Positions 7,756 through 16,498 are shown, counted from the stretch's first letter. The stretch: 64,000 bases of DNA from Nocardioides sp. SYSU D00038 (GCF_016924665.1 NZ_JAFFJT010000034.1:1-64000); one strand, 5' to 3'. Numbers and translations: made by a program. The notes: a model not told the origin generated them from the letters alone.

Positions 7756-8447
7756 GTCCGGGTGCGGGTGCGGGCCAGCGCGAGGCCGCCGAGCACCAGG
7801 CCCAGCAGGCCGGCCGCCAGCCCGGCGACGCCGAGCGCGCGGCCGTCGCCGTCGCCGTCGTCCGCGCTGGTCGCGGCGGCCGGCTCGCTCTCCGCCAGCG
7901 GCTCGCCGCTGTCGGCCGCGGTCACCTCGAAGACCGGCGCCGGGGTGTCCAGCTCCTCGTCGTCGCCGTCGGCGGCGACCTGGGTCCAGGCCGTCTCGCC
8001 CTCCTCACAGGTCTGCACGGTCGGGAACGCCAGCAGGCCCTCCTCGTCGGGCAGCTTGACCGACAGCTCGAGGGCGTCGCGCTGGTGGTCGGGCAGCGGA
8101 GAGGTCGCGGTGTAGACGACCCGGGCGTCGCGCTCGGTGATCTCGTTGCCGTGGGCGTCGGTGATCGGCTCGGGGAGCTTCTCGGTGACGACCTCGACGT
8201 CGTAGAACGGGTTGCGGGTGGGCGTCACCGAGACGATCGACTCGGGCACCGAGATCGTCACCCGGGTGGTGGGCGAGCCGTCGCAGCCGTGGGGGACGCT
8301 CATCGTCAGCACGGCGTAGGCGCCGGCGGCCGTGTCGGAGGGCGTCACCGTCACATGGGCGGCGGCCGGTCCGGCGAGCCCGAGGGCCAGCACGCCGGCA
8401 GCGGGGACGAGCGCGGCGCGCGCGAGGAGGCGGGTGGAGATGGTCAT
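7752..8447 (-). CDS. YcnI-family copper-associated protein (DUF1775)
   Basis: A 231-residue secreted, membrane-anchored protein. The signal peptide ends at about residue 30 (AAA) and exposes H31 (HVTVTPSD), the conserved copper-binding N-terminal His of YcnI. The DUF1775 beta domain spans about 31-165 (including VPHGCDGSPTTRV and NPFYDVEV). An acidic linker, a C-terminal helix (about 203-224) and an Arg/Thr tail follow. YcnI family members bind Cu(II) and work with CopC/CopD-type proteins, matching the coupled downstream gene. The ATG has an AAGGAA ribosome binding site. Confidence 0.87.
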   Translation of the reverse strand: MTISTRLLARAALVPAAGVLALGLAGPAAAHVTVTPSDTAAGAYAVLTMSVPHGCDGSPTTRVTISVPESIVSVTPTRNPFYDVEVVTEKLPEPITDAHGNEITERDARVVYTATSPLPDHQRDALELSVKLPDEEGLLAFPTVQTCEEGETAWTQVAADGDDEELDTPAPVFEVTAADSGEPLAESEPAAATSADDGDGDGRALGVAGLAAGLLGLVLGGLALARTRTRT

Positions 8448-8480
8448 GTCGAGTTCCTTGTCTGAGGTCTGGGAGGGGGT

Positions 8481-9905
8481 TCAGCTGGTGGCGAAGAACG
8501 CCGAGAGGGCCGGCACCCGCCGGAGCACGAGCTGGTCGAGCAGCAGCACGACCAGCAGCGAGATCCCGAACAGGGGCAGGAAGATCCCGAGCGCCGCGAG
8601 GCCGACGAGCAGCGCCGGCGTGGCCTGGAGCGGCATCCGTCCGCGCGGCGCGCCGACGGCGGTCCCTCGTGGTCGGCGACGCCACCACATCAGCGGGCCG
8701 GTGACGCACATGAACACCACGGTCAGGCACATCAGCGCCGAGCCCCAGAACGACACCAGGCCGAGGCTGCGCCCCTCGTGGAGACCGATGCCCTGGGCCA
8801 CCACCTTGGCCAGCGCGGGGTAGTCGTCGAAGCCGTAGGTGGAGACCACCTGCCCGCCGAACCGGTCGACGTGCACGGTGCGCTCGTCCGACGGCGCGTC
8901 GAAGGCGAACCCGATCACCGAGAAGACACCGTCGTCGGTGCTGGGAAGTGCCACCGTCATCGGGTGCCGCAGACCCTCGCCGTCGGCGACCTCGATGGCG
9001 GTGTCGACGTTGGCGACCGCGCCCTCGTGGCCCTCGCCGTCCGACTGCGGCACGGGGGTCTGCTGCTGCGCCCAGGGCACGTCGGAGGAGTGGCTGTGGG
9101 GCAGCGACTCGTCGAGCGTCGAGAGCGGGTCGGAGATCGCACCGTGGTCGAGGCTCCACATCGAGGTGCCGCGGGCGGTCGCGACCTCCTGCACCTTCGC
9201 GCCCCACAGGCCGGTCCACGGCAGCCCGGAGACCAGGAGGAAGAGCAGGCCCAGCCCCACGACGGAGCCGACGACGCCGTGCCGCGAGCGCAGCGCCGCC
9301 CCCGGCCGTCCCGAGCGCTTGAGGCGGCGCCGGGCGCGGAACCCGCGGACGAACAGGTAATAGCCGGTCAGCGCCATCACGATCGCCCAGCACACCGCGA
9401 GCTCGATGACCCGGTCACCGACGGTGCCGGACATCGCGTCGGCGTGCAGGCGCACCGCCGTACCGCTGAGCGTGGAGTCGGGATCCATCGAGCCCAGGAC
9501 CTCGGGGACGTAGGGGTCGACGAACACGTCCCGCCCCTCCCCCTCGGCGGTGGTCACCGAGAACACCGTGGGCCGGTCGTCGGCGCGGGGCTCGGTCATC
9601 GAGACCACCGTGGCATCGGGGTAGGCGACGTCGACGGCGGCCAGCTGGGCCGAGTACGGCTGGACGACGGCCTGGCCGCCGGGTGGGTCGACGGTCATCA
9701 GGTCGGGGTGGAGCAGGGGTTCGAGCTGGAAGCGGAACAGGTAGATCAGGCCGGTCACGGAGAGCAGCAGCAGCACCGGGATCACGAGGAAGCTCGCGAA
9801 GAAGTGCCACCGCCACACCGCGCGGAACCAGCCGCCGCCCGACCTCGGTCGTGGTGGTCGGGTCGCCGGGGCGGTCGGCCCCGGCCTGGTGGGTGCAGTC
9901 GTCAT
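8481..9905 (-). CDS. PepSY-associated transmembrane protein
   Basis: A 474-residue protein of the PepSY/PiuB type, with five predicted helices: about 35-57 (FFASFLVIPVLLLLSVTG), then near 165-187, 210-230, 390-415 and a C-terminal pair near 435-470. Large extracytoplasmic regions carry PepSY-like segments. Members are linked to iron or copper uptake and to ferric/cupric reductase-like roles. The cluster context favours copper. The ATG at 9905 is chosen because MTTAPTRPG precedes the first helix directly and AGGGAAG lies upstream; the longer frame is Arg-rich shadow. The gap to ycnI is only 33 bp. Confidence 0.83.
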   Translation of the reverse strand: MTTAPTRPGPTAPATRPPRPRSGGGWFRAVWRWHFFASFLVIPVLLLLSVTGLIYLFRFQLEPLLHPDLMTVDPPGGQAVVQPYSAQLAAVDVAYPDATVVSMTEPRADDRPTVFSVTTAEGEGRDVFVDPYVPEVLGSMDPDSTLSGTAVRLHADAMSGTVGDRVIELAVCWAIVMALTGYYLFVRGFRARRRLKRSGRPGAALRSRHGVVGSVVGLGLLFLLVSGLPWTGLWGAKVQEVATARGTSMWSLDHGAISDPLSTLDESLPHSHSSDVPWAQQQTPVPQSDGEGHEGAVANVDTAIEVADGEGLRHPMTVALPSTDDGVFSVIGFAFDAPSDERTVHVDRFGGQVVSTYGFDDYPALAKVVAQGIGLHEGRSLGLVSFWGSALMCLTVVFMCVTGPLMWWRRRPRGTAVGAPRGRMPLQATPALLVGLAALGIFLPLFGISLLVVLLLDQLVLRRVPALSAFFATS

Positions 9906-10012
9906 GAGAGTTCTTCCCTGCGGCGCCCGCGCGGGCGGGCGCGACGGAGCCCCGGACGCGGCGCGCCGGGGCACGGACGGGCAGCCGACCCGCGGCCCGT
10001 CGGGGCAGGGGG

Positions 10013-10696
10013 TCAGGCCGGCAGCAGGGCGGGTGGCCCGCGTCGGGTGACCGAGCGGGCGAGCAGCGTCGTGAGCGCCGGACGGCGGTCGTGGCGCACG
10101 GCCGCGGTGGCCGGCCGCCAGGGGGCGGTCGCGACCGGCGCGGCGAGCAGGGTGGCGGTGCGGACGACGAGGGCCGCCAGCAGGGCGACCACCGTCCAGA
10201 GGCTGCGCTCCCCCACGGCGAGCCAGAGCCCGAGCAGGGCGGCCGCGGCGAGGTGGGCGGCCATCATCGGGGTGTGCGCCGAGAGGTCGGCCACGAGGTG
10301 CCCGACGGGCAGCTTCGGTTGGAGCGCGCCGTGCCCGGAGCCGGACTCGTAGGCGCCCTGCAGCGACCCGACCCGGCGCCCGTCGACCTTCGGCAACCAC
10401 AGCCGGGGGGCGTCGCGGGCCACCGAGGGCCGCGCCGGGTCACCCACGTGCCCGGCGCTCACGGTCAGCACCAGGTGCACCAGCGCCTGCCCGACCACCA
10501 TCGCGAGCACCAGCCGCAGCGCGGAGGCCGGCCGCGCCAGCAGCGCGGCGCACGGCAGCAGCGTGAACGCCGCGAGCAGCACCAGCACCGTCGTGCCGGG
10601 CAGCAGCCCGTCGGCCGTCACGTGCCCGGCGACCCCGAGGAAGACCAGCAGCGTGGCGAGGAGGACGGCGCGCGCCAGCAGCAGCGCGGGGTCCAT
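10013..10696 (-). CDS. integral membrane protein at the head of the copper cluster
   Basis: A 227-residue protein with about five hydrophobic helices (ARAVLLATLLVFLGVAGHV, TTVLVLLAAFTLLPCAALLA, ALRLVLAMVVGQALVHLVLTV, MMAAHLAAAALLGLWLAV and WTVVALLAALVVRTATLLAA). A long loop between the third and fourth contains many His and Gly residues (SGSGHGALQPKLPVGH), possibly metal binding. I cannot name the family. The ATG at 10696 is preferred because GGAGG lies 5 bp upstream; an ATG at 10708 adds four residues. It is the first gene of the leftward run leading to PepSY, ycnI and copC. Confidence 0.7.
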   Translation of the reverse strand: MDPALLLARAVLLATLLVFLGVAGHVTADGLLPGTTVLVLLAAFTLLPCAALLARPASALRLVLAMVVGQALVHLVLTVSAGHVGDPARPSVARDAPRLWLPKVDGRRVGSLQGAYESGSGHGALQPKLPVGHLVADLSAHTPMMAAHLAAAALLGLWLAVGERSLWTVVALLAALVVRTATLLAAPVATAPWRPATAAVRHDRRPALTTLLARSVTRRGPPALLPA

Positions 10697-10737
10697 CCTC
10701 GCCTCCATGGCTGGCGATTGTGCCACGCCGCCCCGCG

Positions 10738-10866
10738 CTGGTTGAGGTGCGAGCGAAGCGAGCCTCGAAACCCGCGCACCCGAACGCCCTCCGGTGGGGA
10801 CGGGAGGGCGCTCGGCCCACCGGGTCTCGAGGCTCAGGCCTAGCGGCCTTCGCACCTCGACCAGCG
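10738..10866. repeat. dispersed palindromic repeat, family 1, full copy
   Basis: A 129-bp imperfect palindrome. The left end reads CTGGTTGAGGTGCGAGCGAA, the right end is its near complement ending CGCACCTCGACCAGCG, and an inner GCCCTCC/GGAGGGC-type hairpin lies at the centre. Similar copies occur at 10878, 11235, 17884, 18031, 39124, 39375, 39505, 63361, 63428, 63601, 63669 and 63905. Confidence 0.85.
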
Positions 10867-10877
10867 CCACCCACCGG

Positions 10878-11006
10878 TGGTTGAGGAAGTCGCGCTAGCG
10901 ACTGTCTCGAAACCCCCGCCGGCCGAACGCCCATCAGTGGGGATGGGAGGGCCTTCGTCTCACCGGGTCTCGACGACGCTCGCTGGCGTACCGCTGCTCG
11001 ACCAGC
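10878..11006. repeat. dispersed palindromic repeat, family 1, full copy
   Basis: Second copy, 11 bp after the first. The left arm carries a different module with its own palindrome (GTCGCGCTAGCGAC). The right arm carries CGACGACGCTCGCTGGCG. The central CGAACGCCC and GGGAGGGC blocks are kept. Confidence 0.85.
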
Positions 11007-11234
11007 GGTACGCCCGTCAACGGCGGCGTGGCGCCGCTGACTACCTGGGGAACCGCAGGGCAGCGTCCGGCGACACGGCAACGAGTGCCGAACGACGTCC
11101 GGCGCGCAGCAGCCGCAGTGCCCCACCACGCGCGGCGCCCCGCACCCCACCCATCAACAGCCACCCGCCCCGCCGGATCGCACAAGCCGCAGTCAGCCCC
11201 CGCCCAGCCCCGTCCGCGGAGTCGCCCGGTACAG
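11007..11234. other. unassigned spacer between repeat copies
   Basis: About 230 bp with no convincing gene, flanked by family 1 repeats. It is Pro/Ala/Arg-coding in all frames and lacks a ribosome binding site. Confidence 0.4.
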
Positions 11235-11296
11235 GGAGGACTCTCGGCTCACCGGGTCTCGACGACGCTCGCTGGCGCTCGCTGCTCGACCAGCGG
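11235..11296. repeat. dispersed palindromic repeat, family 1, right half only
   Basis: Only the right half (CACCGGGTCTCGACGACGCT to CTCGACCAGCGG) is present. It ends directly at the stop codon of the next gene (11297), so the repeat abuts the coding region with no gap. Confidence 0.8.
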
Positions 11297-12079
11297 TCAG
11301 TTGAGGATCCGCATGGTCGAGGGGACGCCGCCACCCCGGTGGACGTCCTCGACGAGCTCCTGAAGGGCGGTGAGGGCGACGTTCTGACTCATCGGGCCGT
11401 AGGAGACCCGGGCGACGCCGTGCTCCTGCTGCCAGGCCAGGCTCGGGGTGCCGGGGATGCCGATGGTGGTGAGGCGCTGGGGGCCGAAGGCGTCGACGAG
11501 GGCCAGCACCTCCTCCTCGGTGAGGATCGCCGGCACGAAGACCGTGGGCGCGCCCGCCTCGAGGTACGCCGTCCCGCGCTCGATCGCGTCGGCGAGCACC
11601 TCGCCGCGGTCGCGCTCCTTGCCCAGGACGAAGGCGTCGGTGCGGGCGTTGAGGCAGAAGTCGACGCCCTCCTCCTCGGCGACCTTCATGATCGCCTCGA
11701 CCTGCGCGACCGCCTCGGGCAACGGCTTCATCTGGTCCTCGATGTTGGCGCCGACCACGCCCAGGCCGATGGCCCGGCGGATGGTGCCCGGCGCGTCGCC
11801 GTAGCCGCCCTCGAGGTCGGCGGTCACGGGGAGGTCGACGGCGGCGGCGATCCGCCCTACCTGCTCGAGCATCAGGTCGACCGGGATCTGCTCGCCGTCC
11901 TCGTAGCCGAACGACGCCGCGATCGAGTGGCTGGCGGTCGCCAGCGCCGTGGTGCCGTCGACCGCGGCGACCGCGGTCGCGCTTACGACGTCCCAGACGT
12001 TGACGACGGTCAGCAGCTGGGGGTCGCGGTGGAGGCCGAGCAGGGTCGAAGCCTTCTCACGGGTGCTGTCGGTAGCCAT
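11297..12079 (-). CDS. isocitrate lyase/PEP mutase superfamily protein
   Basis: A 260-residue TIM-barrel enzyme. Family signatures are NVWDVVSATAVAAVDGTTALATAS near residue 26, the metal-binding segment TADLEGGYGD near 87-96, NIEDQM near 112, and CLNARTDAF near 140. The superfamily cleaves or forms C-C or P-C bonds next to a carboxylate (isocitrate, methylisocitrate, oxaloacetate, PEP). The usual KKCGH motif of true isocitrate lyases is absent, so it belongs to the large PEP mutase-like subgroup whose substrates are mostly unknown. The ATG follows TAGGGT by 6 nt, indicating a leaderless transcript. Confidence 0.85.
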   Translation of the reverse strand: MATDSTREKASTLLGLHRDPQLLTVVNVWDVVSATAVAAVDGTTALATASHSIAASFGYEDGEQIPVDLMLEQVGRIAAAVDLPVTADLEGGYGDAPGTIRRAIGLGVVGANIEDQMKPLPEAVAQVEAIMKVAEEEGVDFCLNARTDAFVLGKERDRGEVLADAIERGTAYLEAGAPTVFVPAILTEEEVLALVDAFGPQRLTTIGIPGTPSLAWQQEHGVARVSYGPMSQNVALTALQELVEDVHRGGGVPSTMRILN

Positions 12080-12085
12080 GGTCAG

Positions 12086-12091
12086 ACCCTA
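12086..12091 (-). promoter_or_regulatory. leaderless -10 (TAGGGT) for the PEP mutase-like gene
   Basis: TAGGGT, then 6 nt, then ATG at 12079. With a purine or start-codon +1 this gives a transcript starting at the ATG. It lies 13 bp from the oppositely oriented TAGCGT. Confidence 0.65.
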
Positions 12092-12104
12092 GTGGGCGGG
12101 TCGA

Positions 12105-12110
12105 TAGCGT
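12105..12110 (+). promoter_or_regulatory. leaderless -10 (TAGCGT) for the inositol monophosphatase-like gene
   Basis: TAGCGT, then 6 nt, then GTG at 12117. No Shine-Dalgarno is present. Confidence 0.65.
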
Positions 12111-12116
12111 GACCGT

Positions 12117-12899
12117 GTGGAGACCGACGAGGTGCTGGCCCTGCTCCGCGACGTCGCCGAGGAGGTCATCGACCCCCGGTTCCGGGCGCTGGCCGAGGGC
12201 CAGGTGATGGAGAAGCGGCCCGGCGACCTCGTCACGGTCGCGGACCGGGAGGCCGAGGTGCTCATCACCCGCGCGCTCTCGGCCGCCCACCCCGACGCCC
12301 TGGTGCTGGGCGAGGAGGCGACGGCGGGCGACCCGGCCCTGCTCGGGCGGTTCCGGGCCGCCCAGCACGCCTTCACCGTCGACCCCGTCGACGGCACCCG
12401 CAACTTCGTCGCCGGTTCCCCCGACCACGCGGTGATGGCGGCGGAGCTCGTGGGCGGCGAGGTGGTGCGGTCGTGGATCTGGCAGCCGCAGCACCGGGTG
12501 GCGTACGTCGCCGAGCGCGGCGCCGGCGCCTACCGCGACGGCGAGCGGCTGGTCCGGCCCCCGCTCGGGGAGGACCTGCGCGGGGTGACCTCGCGGCGCA
12601 GCTGGCTGGGCCGGGCGCTCGGCACCCTGCGCGCCCTCGACCTGACCTGGGTCTGCTGCGGGGTCGACTACCCCAAGCTCGTGGAGGGCGAGGCCGACTT
12701 CGTCCTCTACGGCGGCACCAAGCCCTGGGACCACGCGCCGGGCGCGCTGCTGCTCAGCGAGGCGGGCGGCTACCTCGGCACCTTCGACGGCCGGCCCTAC
12801 CAGCCGCAGCAGCCGGAGCCGCGCGGACTGGTCGGGGCGGCCGACCGGGCTACGTACGACCTCGTGCAGGGGCTGGTGCACCAGCTGCCAGGTCTTTGA
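12117..12899 (+). CDS. inositol monophosphatase family protein
   Basis: A 260-residue Mg2+-dependent phosphatase fold. Metal-binding motifs are GEEATAGD (about 63-70), DPVDGTRNF (about 87-95) and, near the C-terminus, KPWDHAPGALLLSEAGG (about 201-217). These are the three signature regions of the IMPase/FBPase family. Actinobacterial members include histidinol-phosphatase (HisN) and inositol-1-phosphatase, and the substrate cannot be decided here. The GTG start has no ribosome binding site and is inferred to be leaderless. It is transcribed divergently from the PEP mutase-like gene. Confidence 0.85.
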   Translation: METDEVLALLRDVAEEVIDPRFRALAEGQVMEKRPGDLVTVADREAEVLITRALSAAHPDALVLGEEATAGDPALLGRFRAAQHAFTVDPVDGTRNFVAGSPDHAVMAAELVGGEVVRSWIWQPQHRVAYVAERGAGAYRDGERLVRPPLGEDLRGVTSRRSWLGRALGTLRALDLTWVCCGVDYPKLVEGEADFVLYGGTKPWDHAPGALLLSEAGGYLGTFDGRPYQPQQPEPRGLVGAADRATYDLVQGLVHQLPGL

Positions 12900-12915
12900 G
12901 CCGGGACCGTCCGGC

Positions 12916-13086
12916 TCAGGGCTTGGGCGCGTCGGCGGCCCGGCCGGCCCGGTTGGTCTCGCAGTCGGGGTTGGTGCAGACCCGCTCGTCGATGGTGGAG
13001 TCGGGCTCGTTGACCTCGAGCGTCTCGTGCGGCTTGAGCTCCACCTCGGCGCCGCACTGCTCGCACGGCCGGTTGTCGAAGTACAT
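12916..13086 (-). CDS. small zinc-ribbon protein, 56 residues
   Basis: A compact leftward gene with two Cys pairs, CEQC (residues 8-11) and CTNPDC (near 38-43), separated by a charged stretch rich in Glu (EVELKPHETLEVNEPD). This is the pattern of a single-zinc ribbon. Bases upstream of the ATG at 13086 include GAAGCGGAGGG on the minus strand, a good ribosome binding site. It lies 17 bp after the IMPase stop (convergent) and just downstream of glnE in the same direction. The function is unknown. Confidence 0.7.
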   Translation of the reverse strand: MYFDNRPCEQCGAEVELKPHETLEVNEPDSTIDERVCTNPDCETNRAGRAADAPKP

Positions 13087-13140
13087 GCCCTCCGCTTCCC
13101 CGTCCGGCGCCGCGGCAACCCGCCGGGCGACGAAGCGGGG

Positions 13141-16119
13141 TCAGTCGTCCCAGAAGATCCGCTCCACCACGGCGTGCGCGCGCCGCATGGTGCGCAGCTG
13201 GTCGTTGACCATCTCGTCGGTCGACCCCGCGGGGTAGCCGAGCACCGACGCCACCGCCGCCCGCTCCCGGGTGTCGTGGGGGAACTGGTCGCTGGCCCGG
13301 CCGCGCACCAGCGTGATCGCGTTGCGCACCCGGCTGGTGGTCCGCCAGCTCCGCGCGAGCTCCTCGGCGTCGGCGGCATCGACCAGCCCGGCCTCGCGGG
13401 CTGCCTCGAGTGCCTCGAGGGTGCGCGACGTGCGCAGGCCCGGCACCCGCCCGGCGTGCTGCATCTGGAGCAGCTGCACGGTCCACTCGATGTCGGCCAG
13501 CCCGCCACGCCCCAGCTTGAGGTGGGAGCGCGGGTCGGCACCGCGGGGCAGCCGCTCCTCGTCGACGCGCGCCTTGATCCGGCGCACCTCGAGGACGTCG
13601 TCGCCGGCCAGCCCCTCCTCGGGGAAGCGCAGCGGGTCGATCAGCTCGGTGAACCGGCGGCGCACCCCCTCGTCGCCCACCACCGCGTCGGCGCGCAGCA
13701 GCGCCTGCGCCTCCCACACCTTCGACCACTTCGCGTAGTAGGCGGCGTAGGAGTCGAGGCTGCGCACCAGCGGGCCCTGCCGTCCCTCGGGGCGGAGGTC
13801 GGCGTCGACCTCCAGCGGCGGGTCGGTGCCGGGCAGCGCCAGCAGCCGGCGCAGCTCGTTGGCCACCGCCTGGGCGTACGACGCCGCGTCGTGCTGGTCG
13901 ACGCCCGCCTCGGGCTCGTGGACGAACAGCACGTCGGCGTCGGAGCCGTAGGACAGCTCGAACCCGCCGTAGCGACCCATCGCGACGATCGCCATCCGGG
14001 TGGGCGCGGACTCCAGCCCGCGGCTCGCCCGGACCGCCACCCCGGCCGCGGCGAGGGCCGCCTCCAGCGTGGCGTCGGTGAGCCGCGACAGCCCGGAGCC
14101 GACGTCGGCGACGTCTGTGAGGCCGAGCAGGTCGCCCGCCGCGATCCGCAGCAGCTCGCGGCGGCGTACGGCGCGCACGGCCCGGACCGCCTTCTCGGGA
14201 TCGGCCCGGCGGCCGGCGGCCGAGAGCATCTCCTCGGTCAGCTGCTCGGCCGGCAGCGGGGCGAGGTCCTCGCCCAGCATCCGCACGCCGGCCGGCTCGC
14301 TCTCCAGCAGCGTGGTCGCGTAGCGGGAGGTGCCGAGCAGGTAGGCCAGCCGCGAGGCGACCTCGCCCTCGTCGCGCAGCGTGCGCAGGTACCACGGGCT
14401 GTCGCCGAGGGCCTCGCTGATCCGGCGGAACCCGAACAGGCCGGCGTCGGGGTCGGGCGACTCGGCGAACCACTGCAGCATCGCCGGCAGCAGGCTGCGC
14501 TGGATGTTGGCGGTGCGGCTGACGCCGGTGGTGAGCGCCTCGAGGTGGCGCAGCGCGGCGCGCGGGTCGGCGAAGCCGAGGGCGGCCAGCCGGTCGCCGG
14601 CGGCCTCGAGCGAGAGCCGTGCCTCGGAGCCGGGCAGCTGGGCGACGGCCTGGAGCAGCGGACGGTAGAAGAGCTTCTGGTGCAGCCGGCGCACCTCGCG
14701 GCGGTGGTGCTGCCAGGCCCGGTCGAGCTGGACGTGCGGCTCCTTCGTGAACCCCATGCTCCGGCCGAGCCGCCGCAACGACGGCTCGTCGTCGGGCACG
14801 ACGTGGAGTCGGCGCAGCCGGTGCAGCTGGAGCCGGTGCTCGAGGGTGCGCAGGAACCAGTAGGCCTCGTGCAGCGCCTCGCCGTCCTCCCGGCCGACGT
14901 AGCCGCCCCGGGTGAGCTCGGCCAGCGCGCTCAGCGTCGTCGGCGGACGGATGCGCTCGTCGGCGCGGCCGTGCACGAGCTGGAGCAGCTGGACGGCGAA
15001 CTCCACGTCGCGCAGCCCGCCCGAGCCGAGCTTGAGCTGGCGCTCCGCGTCGCGGGCCGGGATGTGCTCGACCACCCGTCGCCGCATGGCCTGGGTGTCC
15101 TCGACGAACCCGTCGCGCTCGGCGGCGCGCCACACCATCGGCGAGACCATGTCGACGTACGCCCGCCCGAGAGCGAGGTCGCCGGCCACCGGCCGGGCCT
15201 TGAGCAGGGCTTGGAACTCCCAGGTCTTGGCCCAGCGCTCGTAGTAGCCCTGGTGGCTGGCCAGCGTCCGCACCAGCGGACCGTGCGCGCCCTCCGGTCG
15301 CAGGTTGGCGTCGACCGGCCAGATCGTGCCCTCCCCCGTCTGGTCGGAGCAGACCTGGATCAGGTGGCTGGCGAGCTGGTTGGCGGTGCGCAGCGCGGCG
15401 GTGGGGTCGACGTCGTCGTGGCGCGGCTCGTGGACGAACACGACGTCGACGTCGGACACGTAGTTGAGCTCGTGCCCGCCGCACTTGCCCATCGCGATCA
15501 CGGCGAGCCGCACGTCGGAGGCCGCCTCGCCCACGCGCTGCCGGGCGACGGCGAGGCCGGCCTCGAGGGTGGCGGCCGCGAGGTCGGAGAGCTCGGCGGC
15601 CACGTCGTCGACGCCGAGGCAGTGGGACAGGTCGCGGGCGGCCAGCCGCAGCAGCAGCCGCCGGTACTCCACGCGCATCGCGTCGACCGCCTCGGCATCG
15701 GGAAGCGTCGCCACCGGTTCGGCGTCCTGGGGGGCGGCACCGACGGCGCGCAGCAGGTCCTCGCGCAGGGCGAACGCCGCGGGCCGGGTCGAGCCCAGGG
15801 TGGGGTCGGTGAGCTCGCGCCAGTGGTCGGGGTGGCGGGCCAGGTGGAGCGCCAGCGCCTCGCTCGCACCGAGCACCGAGAGCAGCCGCATCGCGGTGCC
15901 CTCGTCGTCCTCGAGCGCGCGCAGCAGGTCGTCGCGGTCGTCGGCCGCCTCGGCCAGGCGGAGCAGCCCGGCCACGGCGGCGCCGGGGTCGGCCGTGCGG
16001 CCCAGCATGGCGAGCAGCGAGTCGGCCACCGGGCCCAGTCCGGCCAGCGCCTCGAGCGAGGCATCCGGGTCGAGGAACCCGAGCCGGATCAGCGCGCCCT
16101 TGGTGGTGGCCGGCCGCAT
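13141..16119 (-). CDS. glnE: bifunctional glutamine synthetase adenylyltransferase/deadenylase
   Basis: A 992-residue protein with two nucleotidyltransferase-fold halves. The first carries GKCGGHELNYVSDVD (about residue 210), the second GRYGGFELSYGSDADVLFVHE (about 715), both with the G-X(10)-D-X-D arrangement. Each is followed by the helical domain (for example LKLGSGGLRDVEFAVQLLQL and LKLGRGGLADIEWTVQLLQM). In the family the N-terminal half removes AMP from glutamine synthetase and the C-terminal half adds it, according to nitrogen status and PII. The length matches actinobacterial GlnE. The start overlaps the stop of the small membrane gene by 1 nt (TGATG). Confidence 0.95.
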   Translation of the reverse strand: MRPATTKGALIRLGFLDPDASLEALAGLGPVADSLLAMLGRTADPGAAVAGLLRLAEAADDRDDLLRALEDDEGTAMRLLSVLGASEALALHLARHPDHWRELTDPTLGSTRPAAFALREDLLRAVGAAPQDAEPVATLPDAEAVDAMRVEYRRLLLRLAARDLSHCLGVDDVAAELSDLAAATLEAGLAVARQRVGEAASDVRLAVIAMGKCGGHELNYVSDVDVVFVHEPRHDDVDPTAALRTANQLASHLIQVCSDQTGEGTIWPVDANLRPEGAHGPLVRTLASHQGYYERWAKTWEFQALLKARPVAGDLALGRAYVDMVSPMVWRAAERDGFVEDTQAMRRRVVEHIPARDAERQLKLGSGGLRDVEFAVQLLQLVHGRADERIRPPTTLSALAELTRGGYVGREDGEALHEAYWFLRTLEHRLQLHRLRRLHVVPDDEPSLRRLGRSMGFTKEPHVQLDRAWQHHRREVRRLHQKLFYRPLLQAVAQLPGSEARLSLEAAGDRLAALGFADPRAALRHLEALTTGVSRTANIQRSLLPAMLQWFAESPDPDAGLFGFRRISEALGDSPWYLRTLRDEGEVASRLAYLLGTSRYATTLLESEPAGVRMLGEDLAPLPAEQLTEEMLSAAGRRADPEKAVRAVRAVRRRELLRIAAGDLLGLTDVADVGSGLSRLTDATLEAALAAAGVAVRASRGLESAPTRMAIVAMGRYGGFELSYGSDADVLFVHEPEAGVDQHDAASYAQAVANELRRLLALPGTDPPLEVDADLRPEGRQGPLVRSLDSYAAYYAKWSKVWEAQALLRADAVVGDEGVRRRFTELIDPLRFPEEGLAGDDVLEVRRIKARVDEERLPRGADPRSHLKLGRGGLADIEWTVQLLQMQHAGRVPGLRTSRTLEALEAAREAGLVDAADAEELARSWRTTSRVRNAITLVRGRASDQFPHDTRERAAVASVLGYPAGSTDEMVNDQLRTMRRAHAVVERIFWDD

Positions 16120-16475
16120 CAGCCCTCCTGCGGCTCGTCCGCGAGCAGCGCGAGCGCCAGCACGCCGAGGCCGACCAGCACCATGAGCAGGCCCAGCGGG
16201 CTCGCCGCGAGCAGCAACCCGCCGAGCGAGGTGAGCGCGCCGGCGCCGCTGGCGACCCGGCGCCCGACCGGCAGCCGGCGACGTACGACGGCGATCGCGG
16301 CACCGGTCGCCAGCAGCACGACGGCGCCGGTGCTGCCCACCACGACGTCGGCGGTGACCAGGTCGCCGGTGCGCTGCACGGCGGCGAGCGCCAGCACCAG
16401 CACCGTCAGCCCGAGCGCACCGGCGACGCCGAGCGCGATCGTCAGCCGCCGCACCCGGTCGTCGGTGTAGCCCAC
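16119..16475 (-). CDS. small membrane protein between glnA2 and glnE
   Basis: A 118-residue protein with four hydrophobic segments (LTIALGVAGALGLTVLVLALAA; VVVGSTGAVVLLATGAAIAVV; GALTSLGGLLLAASPLG; LLMVLVGLGVLALALLA) and a DEPQEG tail. The stop overlaps the glnE start by 1 nt, so the two are translationally coupled. The family is unknown to me. The start is set at GTG 16475 (GYTDDRVRR), giving a short cytoplasmic N-terminus; the ribosome binding site is weak (AGGGGACC). Confidence 0.7.
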   Translation of the reverse strand: MGYTDDRVRRLTIALGVAGALGLTVLVLALAAVQRTGDLVTADVVVGSTGAVVLLATGAAIAVVRRRLPVGRRVASGAGALTSLGGLLLAASPLGLLMVLVGLGVLALALLADEPQEG

Positions 16476-16498
16476 GGCGCTGGTCCCCTGGTCCGCGG

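Noticed and set aside
10738-11296. CRISPR array
   Set aside because: Repeats are long, palindromic and irregularly spaced, with no uniform spacers and no cas genes.
13027-16470. Long plus-strand frame of 1147 codons over glnE
   Set aside because: It is the antisense shadow of glnE in GC-rich DNA. The translation is His/Arg/Gly-rich without domains, whereas the minus strand shows clear GlnE motifs.
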